Shown here: piece by piece, positions 1-12,400 of the stretch
Position numbering within the stretch: position 1 is the stretch's first letter
How the letters are laid out: the number at the start of each line of letters is the position of its first letter
Assembly: GCF_020532555.1 (NCBI RefSeq)
Contig: NZ_JAJBBR010000008.1
Location: 1 to 64,000, forward strand
Reading direction: 5' to 3'
DNA length: 64,000 nt
Source of the DNA: Microvirga lenta
GTDB lineage: Bacteria > Pseudomonadota > Alphaproteobacteria > Rhizobiales > Beijerinckiaceae
Program-made: the position numbers and the translations under genes
Notes under the pieces: generated by a model
Seen by the model: only the letters and a program-made list of their open reading frames with translations
Told to the model about the DNA's origin: nothing
Databases searched by the model: none

Positions 1-429
1 CGCACGGTCTGCACGCCCGCCTCCAGATCGACCTGCACCTTCCCGGTCTGCTGGAACGTCGACCAGCCGCCGGTGAAGCCCACCCCCACCGGAGTGGCCG
101 TCTCGTAGACCGTGCCGCCCTTCTCGAACGTGGCCGTGATCGAGCGGGCCGTGCCGCCCTGCGCCCCCAGAGCCGACAGGAACGACAGGTCGTAGGTGCC
201 GGCCTGAGCCACGTTGATGGTGTATTCCACCCATTCCCCGTTGGCGATCCAGCCGATGGCAGAGTTGTTGCCGACGATGTCGACACCCTCGTTGCGCCCG
301 GCCGTGCCACCCTCGTCCGTGGTCGGCGTGGTGTCGTTGTAGGCAACACCCTGACCGCCAAGGTCGAACTTGGTGGCGTCCACCAGAACCGGATCGGCCC
401 CCACTGCGATGGCCGTGCCGCTGAACGGC
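1..429. repeat. Copy A of a near-identical intragenic duplication (CBM6-like module)
   Basis: Bases 1-308 are identical to 1291-1598. The next two differences, at 309 and 345, are synonymous in the minus-strand frame. Similarity breaks at 391-400 (the variable linker) and resumes at 401-429. The copy encodes part of one CBM6-like module of the giant protein and probably continues left of the window. Such identity points to a recent duplication or gene conversion. Confidence 0.95.
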
Positions 430-3400
430 GCCTGCTGATTGGCCGGCGGCGGCACGTAGTCGAAGGTGAAGGAGCGCAGGTCCAGAATATAGGGCGAGCT
501 TCCCTCCGGCGTGCCGTTGAAGGCCAAGCGGATGGTCTGCTGCCCCGCCGGCAGGGTCAGCTCTACCGGAGCGGTGGCCTGGAACGGCGCGTTGCCGAAG
601 CTCGTCCCTCCGTCCTGCAGGGCCACGGTCGCCAGAGGCGTTCCGTTGCCTAGCGAGACGGCCACCGTGGCATTGCCGAGCGGCGTCTTGGCCATGAGGC
701 TGAGCTTGTAGGTGCCGCTCTGGGGTACGTTGACGGTGTACTCCACCCACTCGCCCGGACGGACATAGCCGATGTCGTTCTGAGCTCCGACGAACTCGAC
801 CGCATCGCCCGGCCGGAAGCCGGTGCCGCCGTCCTTGCCGGCATTGTCGTTGTAGGCGACGCCCTGCCCTCCCTGGTCGAAGTTGGAGGCGTCCACCGTC
901 AGCGAGCCGTTGACGAAGCTCGGCGCCGTCCCGCCATAAGGCTGCTGGGTCGGGGTCGATGTGGGGGGCGCAACGGTCAGGTTGAAGGTGGTTGCCGCAC
1001 TGGCCGCACCATCCGACGCGGTCACCGTGATATCGAAGGTGCCCGCTGCCGCCGGCGTCCCGCTGATCACGCCGGCCGGCGTGATCGAGAGACCTTGCGG
1101 CAGGCCGCTGGCCGTATAGGTCAGCGCGTCGCCATCGCTATCGGTGAACGTATTCGCCGGAAGGGCGAAGTTGAAGGTCTGGCCTTGGGTGGCCGTCTGG
1201 GCTCCCACGGCCTGACCCACGACCGGCGCGACGTTCGTCTTGTCGAGGGTGAAGGACTTGAGATCCATGGAGCCGCCGCTGAAGGCCAGGCGCACGGTCT
1301 GCACGCCCGCCTCCAGATCGACCTGCACCTTCCCGGTCTGCTGGAACGTCGACCAGCCGCCGGTGAAGCCCACCCCCACCGGAGTGGCCGTCTCGTAGAC
1401 CGTGCCGCCCTTCTCGAACGTGGCCGTGATCGAGCGGGCCGTGCCGCCCTGCGCCCCCAGAGCCGACAGGAACGACAGGTCGTAGGTGCCGGCCTGAGCC
1501 ACGTTGATGGTGTATTCCACCCATTCCCCGTTGGCGATCCAGCCGATGGCAGAGTTGTTGCCGACGATGTCGACACCCTCGTTGCGCCCGGCCGTGCCGC
1601 CCTCGTCCGTGGTCGGCGTGGTGTCGTTGTAGGCGACACCCTGACCGCCAAGGTCGAACTTGGTGGCGTCTATCACGATCGGATCGGCCCCCACTGCGAT
1701 GGCCGTGCCCGTAAACGGGGTTTGGCCGCCGCCGCCGGCACCCGCGTACTTGTACACGGTCACGGCGTTGAGTGCCGCATTGTCGATCCCGTCCGGCCCG
1801 GTGGAGTCGAGGGCAATGGAGATCACGCCGTTCGTGACGGTGACGAGTGTCTCGACCGCGTAGGGCGTGTCGCCGCCGACTTCGGCGAAGACATCCAGGT
1901 CGTCAGCGACAAGGCTGCCGTTCACCGATATGTCGAACTGGCGCATACCGGCCTGGTTCCAGTAGGTCTCCTGGGTGTGGAGAACGACCACGTAGGTCCC
2001 GTTCGCGACGTTGATCGCGGCATTCCAGCTGGTGCCGTCCTCGTACGTCTTGAAGGCGGATCCTGCGACGGCATTCGCTCCGTTCGGGTTGCTGGCGCTG
2101 TCCGTCCCGGCAGCCGGATTGACCGACCCGGTAACCGAGATGCTGGACTGCGCCTGGAGAGCGACGCCCAGGACGGGATCGTTCGCGATGGCTCCTCCCC
2201 CGAAGTTCACGCCGGTGACGTAGTCGCCCTTCTCCAATCCGCCGTCGCCCGGATCGGGGTTCGTGGTCGGATCGAAGAAGTTGACCGTGCCATCGGCGTC
2301 AGCGTCGAGCTCGAGCGCATCGTTGACGTCATTGTTGTTCGCATCGTTGGCCGTGGTCAGGTCGTAACCCTTGACGTTTTTGATGACGAACATGTGGTCG
2401 TTGTAGTCGTAGTTTCCGGCGCCCGGGTAATCCTGGATGCCGATATAGGTGCCCTCGATCGCGTTTCCGTTCGCATCCAGCGCCTGGAAGAAGCGGATCA
2501 GGTGGCCCTGGTTGTCGCCGACGAGATGCCCGAAGTTCGGGTCGATCTTGTTGGCTTCCGGATCGGACCAGGACGCGTAGGTCGGACGGCCGTCCACGGA
2601 GATGTAAAGGCCGAACGGATTGTTGTGGTTGATCGTCGCCCGGGCGACGTTCGCCCCCGATCCCGCACCCGCCAGGAGCTGATCCGGCAGGATCGTCTGA
2701 CCCTGCTGGTCGTCGTTGGCGAAAAGCTGGGTGACCTGCGAGGACTCGAGGCCGTGGAAGCCCAGGCGAGCCACGTTGCCCTGGTTCAGGAAGGCCGCGA
2801 GCTGGATGACCTCGATCGGCTTGGTGCCGTCGAGCCGCTGGAGATAAGGCAGCAGAACCTCGTCCCCGATGGTCTCGACCACGCCTCCGCCTGCCAGCTC
2901 ACCCTGCGCCACGTCGGTCCCGTAACCGAAGGCTTCGACGATCTGGGCCACGGTGGGTTCGGAGTTGTTCTCCGAGAACTCCTGGGCCAGACCGGCGAGC
3001 TGGATCACCTTCTCGGGCTGGTTCACATCGTTGGACCGGATGGTGAGCGTCGACTTGTAGAGGTCGGCGCCGCTGCCCGTTCCGGCATGGGTCCCGATGA
3101 AGCGGACCGTGACGGTTGCGCTGGCGCCCGCCGCAATCGAGGTGGGAGCCGTTCCGACGATCTCAAAGGCCGGATTGCCCGTGGTGATGCTTTCGATGGT
3201 CAGCGGGGCAAAGCCGTCATTGGTGATCGTGAACGTCGCTTCGTTACGGAAGGCCTGCGAGGCATTGACCGGGTTCTCGATGTTGGTGAAGACGAGACGC
3301 TCGTCCGCCGCCGCATCGTCCAGACCGCGCAACACCACGCTCTGGCCGAACCCGACCGGGGCAACACCTTCAATGACGAACATGTTGTCATTGTAGTCGT

Positions 3401-6400
3401 AGTTGATGCCCGTGTAGTCCATGATGCCGAGATACACGTTGGGGATCACGTTTCCATTCGCATCCAGCGCCTGGAACATCTTCACCGTGTGCCCCTGCTG
3501 AGCCCCCGGCACGACCACGCCGCCCGTCGGGTTGAGCCGCGGATCGGTCGACAGGCCCGCCACCGAGATGCCGAACATGTCGTTGCCGGTCCACCCGTCC
3601 GGAATGTCGTTCCGGGTGAAGGTGCGCGTCGCAAAGGTGCTGTCATTGCCGGCATTGGGCAGCAGGCGCTGGTTGTCGGTCCCTTCGTGGTTCCAGAGCT
3701 GGATGTTGGAGCCCTTGTTGTTGGGGTTGTGGAGGTGGATGGTCGCCCCGCCCGTGCCGTGGAAGGCAGCGATGTGGGTGATCTTGGCCTCCGTGACGCC
3801 GTCCGCGAGCTTCCAGTAGGGCGAGAGCACCTCCGTCGGATCGGTCTTGGCGAAGACGTCGTTGGTGCTCAGCGTCGAGTTCTCGCCGCCGCCGCGGGTG
3901 GTGAGACCCTCGATCACATTGCCGAAGCCGAAGATCTTCCAGACCTCATTGACGTTCGGCTCGTGACCGCCCTCGTCCCGCGACTGCCAGAAGCCTGCCA
4001 GGTCGATGGTGGAGACGGGGGTGTCGGCATCGTTGGTGACGAGGCGGATCGACCCTTCGAACACGGTCGACGTGGCATCGACGTTGGACGTCGGCGGGGT
4101 ATAGGCGGCCCGGTTGAACAGGACCGTCACCTCGATCGACTGACCGGCCGCGAGGGTGAGCCCTTCGAAGATCGCCGGGTTGGCGAGCACGAAGGGACCC
4201 GTGATCTCGGCATCGATCACCGACAGGGGAGCCGTTCCGGTATTGGTGATCCGGATGGTGCCGCTGTCCTTGAAGTCGCGGTCGGCTGCATTCGGGTCGA
4301 CGGCGTTCGGATCCTCCAGGTAGCTGAAGTGGAGCCTGTTGTCGAAGTAGGCCGGGTCGAGGCTCTGGATGGCGATGTCGGCATTGACGTCGCTGGCCAC
4401 CGGCCGCACGTCGAGATAGTCGATGGCGCTGGCTCCCGGAGCGTTGGAGACGACACGCAGCTGGTACTGCGTCCCGGCTTCCAGCTGCAGGAAGGCCGTG
4501 CTTTCGCCCGCCGTACCAGTGCCCGGGAAGGCCAGGTTCTCGACGATCACGCCGTTGAGATAGAGGGTGAGCCCCTGCCCGTTCGGCGCCCCCGCATTGG
4601 CTGCGAGGTCGAGCGCATAGGTGCCGTCCTCGGCGACGGTGAAGAAGAACTCCACCGCCTGACTGTTGAGGGTGCGGGTCGAGTTGTCCGCCGTCTGCTC
4701 GAGCTCGATGCGGGTCTCCCCTGTGACCGCGACATAGTCGGGATCGAAGGGCGTGGTGCCCGCATTGGCGACGCGCAGCTGGTCGATGTTCGGTCCGACC
4801 GCGTTCGGAGCCGTCAGCGTGATCGTGTTGTTGCCGGCGACGAGGTTGACCATGGTCGACTGGAACTGCCACTCGGTTTCGGCATCGTTGCTGAAGCCCT
4901 CGAAGTTGATCGGTCCGAGATCCACTCCGTTGACGGTCAGGTTCAGGGGCCGATCCGCCTTGCTGGCGGCCAGGGCATACCGGAACGCGATTTCGAACGC
5001 TCCCGCCTGGGCCGAATTCACCGTCCAGGTGATCGACTGATCGGTGGTCCCATTGAAGTCGACGAAGCCCGTTCCCTCCTGGTTGCGGTTCTCCGTGACG
5101 ACCACCGCGCCGTTCAGCGTCGCGTTTTCAGCCTCGTAGAAGCTGAATTCGGTCGGCTGCTGCGTGACCGGCGGCACCAGAACCTCGATCTGATCGATGT
5201 TCGGTCCGGTATTCGCCGTGGCCCGGAACGTGACGGTGTTGAGCCCCGCCACGAGGTTCATGGGGATGTCGAGCGTCTGCCAGGTGGCCCATGCGGCATC
5301 TCCGGTCACCCCGGCAGGCGGGCTGAAGCCGAAGGTGCCGATGCTGGCCCCGTTGACGAACACTTCCAGAGGCCGGTCGGTGGTTCCGCCGTTGCCGTAG
5401 CGGACCTTCACCACGCCGGCGCCCGCCTGATCGGAAGGAACCTCGAAGTTGAAGGTCAGGAAATCGGCGTTGCTTGCGCCGAAATCCGCATAGCCGCCAG
5501 GCACGCCATCCGCATTGTTCGTGTTGCCGTCGAGGCCGAAGGCGCCCGGACGGAGGCCGCCGACGAGGCCGCTGGTGCCCGTCTCCGGGTTGGCGGCGGT
5601 GCGGATCTGGATTTCAGCCGGAGCCCCGGGGATCGACACGGAGGTGCCGTCTCCGGGCGTGTTGTCCTCGGCCTGGATCGTCACGAGAGAGACGAGATCC
5701 GTGGGCTGGGGGTTGGGCTCCTGTCCCGGCGTGAAGGTGGCACTGGCCGTCGCGCGGTTGAGCGCATCGTCAGTGACCTCGATCTGCGCCGTCACCGGGC
5801 CGGTCAGGTCGCCCAGATCGACCGTGAAGCGGTTCTGCGAGTCGAGCAGCACCGTCTGCGGAGCTCCGCCGTTGAAGCTGATGCGGATCGCAGTGATGTC
5901 CGTATCGAGCCCGCCGATCTGGAAGATGGCGCTGGCGGGATCGCTGACGTCGACGACGGTAAGCGCAAGATTGCCACCCTCGTCCGCCGTCAGATCCTGG
6001 GTCACGCCGCCCGGAGCCGGCGTGAGGAGGACGAGCTGGCTCGCTCCCGTGCCGCGGTTCAGCGTCATGAGGTAGAGCTGGCCCGTGACCGGGTTCTCGA
6101 TGATGTCGAGCGGATCGATGTAGTTGTTGATGACGGATCCGTCCGGACGGCGCAGCACGTCGTCGCCGACGATGTTGCCCTGCTGGTCGACCAGGATCGC
6201 ACGGACGTTGTCGCCGGCGGAGAACTGGGCGAACAGGATCGCACCCTTGAGGTTGGATCCGAAGGCGGCGCCCTTGTACTCGATGGCTCCGTTCGGCGAC
6301 TGGTTGTAGCCGAGGTTGTAGGTGCCATCGAGGTCGTAGTTCGGATCAGGCTGGACGCCCGGATCGTAACCGTCGGTGTTCGGGTTGCCGTCCTTGCCGT

Positions 6401-9400
6401 CGGTCACCTCGTTCGGGTCGATGCCTCCGGTCGGATTGCCGCCGTTGAGCACGTACTCGTCGCGCAGGACGTTCGGGTGGCCGTAATATTTGCCCTCCTC
6501 GACCGTGAAGAAGTAGTCGTACTGCTTCGGTGAGTTGTTGATCACCTGGCTGCCGGCCTGGGTCGGGTCGTCCGGCGTCTTGCCGCCGGAGGCCGTTCCG
6601 TTGGTCGGCATGTAGAGCTGCCCGTTCGAGTGCCAGACGAGATCGTAGGCGTTACGGACGCCCGTGGCGAAGATCTTCAAAACCGCATCCGCAGCATAGG
6701 GATTGTAGAAGCCCGGATAGGTTCCGTCGGCATTGAAGTTCGCGGCGGGGTTGACCGTCGTGGGCGCCGTGACCGGCTCGGTCCGCACGTTGAAGCCACC
6801 GGGAGGTGCATCGCGGGTCGGATCGATTTCGAGGACAGCCGCATTCAGCAGACGCTCGGGGCGATTGCCCCAGGCATTGTCGGCAGCACCGGCGGCCGAG
6901 TTCGAGCCCTGGGACACGTAGAGCAGGTAGTTCGGCTCACCCGCCTGGCCGGCATTGGGATTGACGCGGAACTCCAGGCTGTTGGTGAGGTGGTCGCCGC
7001 CCGAGCGCGGCAGGCCGTCGATATAGGTCTCGATCGTGGCCCCCGTGAACGAACCGTTCGGCCCGAGGGTGATCTTGCTGATACGCCCCGAGAACTCGGG
7101 CGTGTCGAAGGCCTTGTTCTCGCGCGGGATTGCGTAGTTGTTCGAGATCCAGATCGTATTCGGATCCTCCGGATCGAAGGTGAACCCGACGATACCGCGC
7201 CGGTCTCCGTCGGCCTGGGCGAAATACTCGTGGATCAGGCTCTCCTGGGACGCCTTGTCGATCGTCCCGTCGGCATTGACCGCCCAGCGATAGATCTCGC
7301 CCGTGATAGTGGCCACATAGAGCTTGCCGTCGGGACCGAACTCGATGGAGGTGTAGCCCCCGGCCCCGTCGGCGAAGCCGTCGAGCAGGGTCTGGGTCGT
7401 GAACGCCACATCCCGGGCAACCTCTTCCGGCGCTTCCCCGGTGACAAAGGTCGTCGTCATGTCCTGCATCTGGTGCAGCGGCGCCGTACCGTCGGTGATG
7501 CTACCCAGATCGAGGACGTCTTGGACCTTGAGCGTGTAGCTCGTGTTCTCCTTCAGCGGCTGGAGCGGTCGGATGGTCAAGGAGTCGGCGCCACCGCTGA
7601 TCTGAACGTCGATGGCGACTTCCTGGCCGGTGAGCGTCTCGACCAGCTTGATGTTCTCCACATGCGCGATGTTCGGCCCGCGATGGTTCGGCGCCTGGAC
7701 GTTCACGCCGACGACGAGGCTGGACAGCGGGTTGATGCCCACCGGCAGCGCTCCGTCCGACCCGATGGAGATCGGGACCTGGTCGTTGAGGTAGGCTGCG
7801 ACCGGCGAGGTGAAGTAGGAGTAGTCGAGATCGGCGGGCCGGTCGTCGTTGGGGGTCAGGTCCGGCACACGTTCGACTTCCAGATACTGGATCTCGGTAT
7901 TTGTGCCGCCGATGGAGTCGATGGTCAGGCGCCCGTCCGTCACATGCACGATGCCGGTGACGAGGGTGGAGCGGAAGCCGCCTCCGCTCAGGGAGCCGTC
8001 GACCGGATTGGCCGGCACCCAGCTCTGGCCGAACCTCTGCCCCTCGACGTCGACGACGTAATTGCTGTCGAAGGCGCCGGCCGTATCGCCGACCGACATG
8101 GTCACCTGATAGGTACCGTTCGCCAGCGACATCTCCCATGCCCGCGAGCCGGATACACCGGCCCCCGGATACTCGAAGTGAGCGTAGGTCTTCTGCAGAT
8201 CGGACGCTCCGGTGACGGTGCTCTTGTACCAGTGCGCATTGGCCGGCTGGGCCGCGGCAATGGTGCCGTTGGCAGTTCCGTCCGCGACGCTGGCCTCGGT
8301 CACCCAGCCGTAGCTGAAGCCGTTGCCCCGATCACCGAAGGCCGCGCCGATATCCGCCAGATAACCGGTCGGCGTGCTGTAGCCGGTCGGCAGGCCCTGC
8401 GTCGTCTGGGACGGGGCCGGCTCGAAGTTGATCTTGACCACCTCCTGGAAGGTCATCTGCTCGCGGGGGTCGACCGGCCCCTGGGTATCGCGACTGATCG
8501 TGACATTGTCGATGTTCGGCCCGTTCGTCACCGTATTGGCGATCGAGACGGTGTTCACGCCGGCAGAGAGCTGCACCTCGACGGTCGCCGTCTGCCAGTT
8601 GTCCCAGCCGTCCACGCCGGTACCCGGGAACGACACCGTCTTCGTCTGGCCGCCGACCGTCAGCGACATCGGCCGGTCACCGTTGGTGCCGCCGCCGCCA
8701 TTGGAGTAGCGGAAGGTGAAGGTATAGGTGCCTGCCTCGGGCGCATTGACCGTGAAGGTCGCCGCATCCCCGACCTGGGCGCCCATATCGAGGTAACCGG
8801 CGCCCGTGAAACCATCCCACAGGCCGTCGGAGTTGGCGTCGCGAGCCAGCGGAGCATTCGGCTCGGGATTGTCCGCGGTCCTCCCCTGGGTGATCTGGTT
8901 GCCCGTTCCCGAGGTATCGACGGGGGTGAAGGTCTCCGCCTCGATGGTGAGGGTGAACGGCTCCGGATCGGTGGGACCGCCATTCTGCGGCGCAAAAGTG
9001 ATCTGGTCGATATTGGGGCCGTTGTTGCCTCCCGCCGGAATGGCGAGCTTGATCGCATTCGCGCCTGCCGACAGGTTCAGCTCCACGGTCTTCTCGACCC
9101 AGGAGTTCCAGGCTGTGGCGTCCGCGCCCGTGCCGACCACAGGACCGGGCACGAAGCTCACGGAAGTGGCCGCACCGCCGTTGAGCGACAGATCGAGCGG
9201 ACGGTCCGTAGCCCCGCCATTGGCATAGCGGAACGTCACGAGATAGGTGCCGGCCGCCGGAGCATTGACATTGATGGTGATGGCGTCGCCAGGGTTGCTG
9301 CCGAAGTCCATGTAGGCCCCATCGACGGCTCCGGTGCGGTAGTTGCCGAAGGCATCGGGATTGGCCTGGTCCACGACACGCGTGAAGTCGCCGTTGGTGG

Positions 9401-12400
9401 GCACACCGGTATCCTGCACCGTCACGCTCGCGGCATCCTCGGCCTGGATCGTGAACGGCGCGGCAGTGGCGCCGGCGATCGTGACATCGGCGGTCGCCTC
9501 GGCTTCGTTGCCGGCTTCGTCGGTCACGATCACGGTCACCGTCGTCACGCCCGGAGGCAGTGCGGAACCGTCGAAGACGAAGTCACCGTCGGCATCCGGA
9601 AGACCCGTGATGTCCGTGCGGGTGACGCCGCCGTCGAAGCTGATCTCGACCTTCGTCACGTCCGCATCGACGCCTGCGATGTTGAAGTTGATGGAGGCGG
9701 CGCCCGCCTCGTTCAATTCACCGTCCGGCGCGTCGAGGAAGAGGTTCCCATCCTCATCCGCGGAGGTATCGGAACCGATCGGGCCGGTTCCGGCCTGCGT
9801 GATCTCGATGCGGTCGAGGTTCGGTCCCGCCGTGGCTCCGGCAGGGATCGCGAAGGTGATCGTGTTGACCCCTGCGGTCAGAGTCACCGTCTGCGTCAGG
9901 AGCTGCCAGACGTTGAAGCCCTGAAGCTCCGTCGGGCCGCTGCTCGGCCCCGTATCCGGGAAGGTGGTGGTGCCGAGGCTGGCACCGTTGATGCCGATAT
10001 CCAGAGCCCGCGGAGCGCCGGCAAAAGCCTGCGACGCATAGCGGACGTTCAGATCGTACTGGCCGGCCTGGGCAACGGTGACGGTGTAGGTGACGGTGTC
10101 TCCCGCATCGTTGCCGAAATCCAGATAGCCCGTACCGGTGAAGCCGGGACGCAGGCCGTTCGGAAGGGCGGGGTTGTTCTCCGGGTTGTCGGGGTCGCGG
10201 ACCATCGTGTCGTCGTCCGTCGTCACCGCGTCGCCGATCAGGCTGATGCTGCCGGCTTCGGCCTGGATCGTGATGGGTGTGAAGGCCGCCTCGTCCACAT
10301 TGGTCACGGTGACCGTTGCGGTCTTGACGTCTTCGAGGCCGCCATCGGTCGCAGTGACCTCGACCTCATAGGCGTTGTTTCCGTCCGCATCCACGGGCGC
10401 CTCATAGTCGGGGGAGTCCTTGAAGGACAGTGCGCCGGTCGCGGCGTCGATGACGAACCTGTCCGCGTCGGCGCCTCCCGTAATGGCGAAGACCGGCGAG
10501 GCGAGCCCGGCGGATCCACCGTCCTCGTCGGTCAGCGAGACCGAACCGGCCGCAGTGGACCCCTCGGCCACCGAGAAAGCGGTTTCGCCGATGGCGATGC
10601 TCTCATTGATGTCCGCAACGGTGACGACGACATTCTGAGAAACGGTATTGCTGCCGTCGTTGACGGAGACCGTCACCTCGTAGCTGCCGTTCCCATCCGA
10701 ATCCGCCGGTGCCTCGGCGTCGGGTGCCGACACGAAGCTAAGCGCGCCGGTCTCCTGATCGTAGCTGAAGAGCGCCGCATCAGCGCCTTCCAGAGTTACC
10801 GTGACGGCGTCGTTCTCCGGATCGGAGATCGTGACCGTGGCGACGCTCGTCCCGTTCTCGTCGATGGCGATGGCCTCGGCCAGCCCGCCTATGGCGGGAG
10901 CCGCATTCACCGGCTCCTCGATCCGGGTGAAGACCAGGCGGTCGATGCGCATCACCTCACCGGCATTGGTCTGCGCCGATAGCGTGGCAATGGTCTGCGC
11001 ATCGATGAAGACGGGCGTTTCGAAAGCGATGGACTTCAGGTTGCCCGTCTGGGCTGCGTTGCCACGGGTGCCGCCGTTGAGGAAGCTCCCGAACTGGTCG
11101 TTCAGAACCACCGTCCCGGTGAGTTCGTCGGTGGCCGTGTTGCGGGCCTGGAGGACCGTGTCGCCGATCTTCAGCGACAGAGTGCCCTGCCCGTCCGTCT
11201 CATCGAAGGCGACGACGCTCACCATGTACCAGCCGGCCGTGAGCCCATTGGCGCCGAGATTCGTGGAGACCTCTCCGCTCTGGTTGTCGTTCAGACGGAT
11301 CAGCTGGCTGCCGGAAGCCGGAGCGGCCGCCGTCATGTAGAAGTTCGTAGCGCTGGCAAGGCCGGTAAAGGCCTCCGCCTCGACGCTCACCACGTCACCG
11401 ACGGTGGGGCCGTCGATGTTGAACTGCAGCGTGATCGTGTCGGAGAGACCGCCGGCATCGGTCGCGCGGACGATGACGGAGAACGCTCCTGCCTCCGTCG
11501 GTGTGCCGACGATCACGCCCTCCTCGTTCACGGAGAGCCCCTCGGGCAGCCCCTCGACCGACAGGGTGAGCTCGTCCCCATCCGGATCGCTGAAGAAGCC
11601 GCGCAGGGAGCCGAGATCCAACCCGTCGAAGGCTTGGCCGGCCTCACCGAAATAGGGCTCCAGAGCCACGTCGGCGGCAACCGGAGCATCGTTCACGTTC
11701 TCGACCGTGAGGTCGAAGGACGTGCTCGTCGTCTCCGTGCCGTCGCTGGCCGATACGGTGATCACATAGGCGCCGACATCGAGGCCGGACACCGTTCCGC
11801 TCAGCACGTTTCCGCTGATCGAAAGACCGTCGACACCTGGGACCCCGGCACCGTCCTTCGTGATCGTGAAGGCATAGGTGAGCGGGTCGTTGTTCCGGTC
11901 CACGAACGGCAGGTCGATCTCAACGGCGCCGCCCTCGGAAACGACGATGTCGGCGATACCGCCTCCGACCACTTCAGGCGCGACGTTGCCGGGGGTCTCG
12001 TCGACGCTTTCGACGAGCTGGACATTCGAGAACGTCGCGGAACCGAGAGGCGTGCGGGTGTCGTCGTCGCTGATGAACACGAGCGAGTTGATCGTGGTGC
12101 CGGCATGGGCGCCGAGATCGATGGTGTAGCGGACCGTTCCGTTCTCGTTCGGCTGGCCGGAGCTGCGCAGATCGATGAAGCCCGCCTGCGTCTGCGACCC
12201 GCCGAGCTGGTAGATCGACCGATCCCCGTCGAAGGCGTTCTCGTCCAGGTCGAAGCCGACCGCGACGATTTCCGGCATATTGGCGCCGATGGCAAGATCG
12301 AGGACGATCTTGGTGTCGGCGGTGATCGCATAGCCTTCCGTCAGCGCAACGCGCTTCCACAGGTTGTCGTTCAGGGCCAGCGTCGCGCCATTGTCGGACA

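Noticed and set aside
1095-6533. 1812-residue open frame on the + strand (also 6630-10982 and 11634-14183)
   Set aside because: Codon-aligned antisense of the giant minus-strand gene; long only because GC-rich codons give few reverse stops. The amino-acid composition is Arg/Gly/Val/Asp monotony with no domain.
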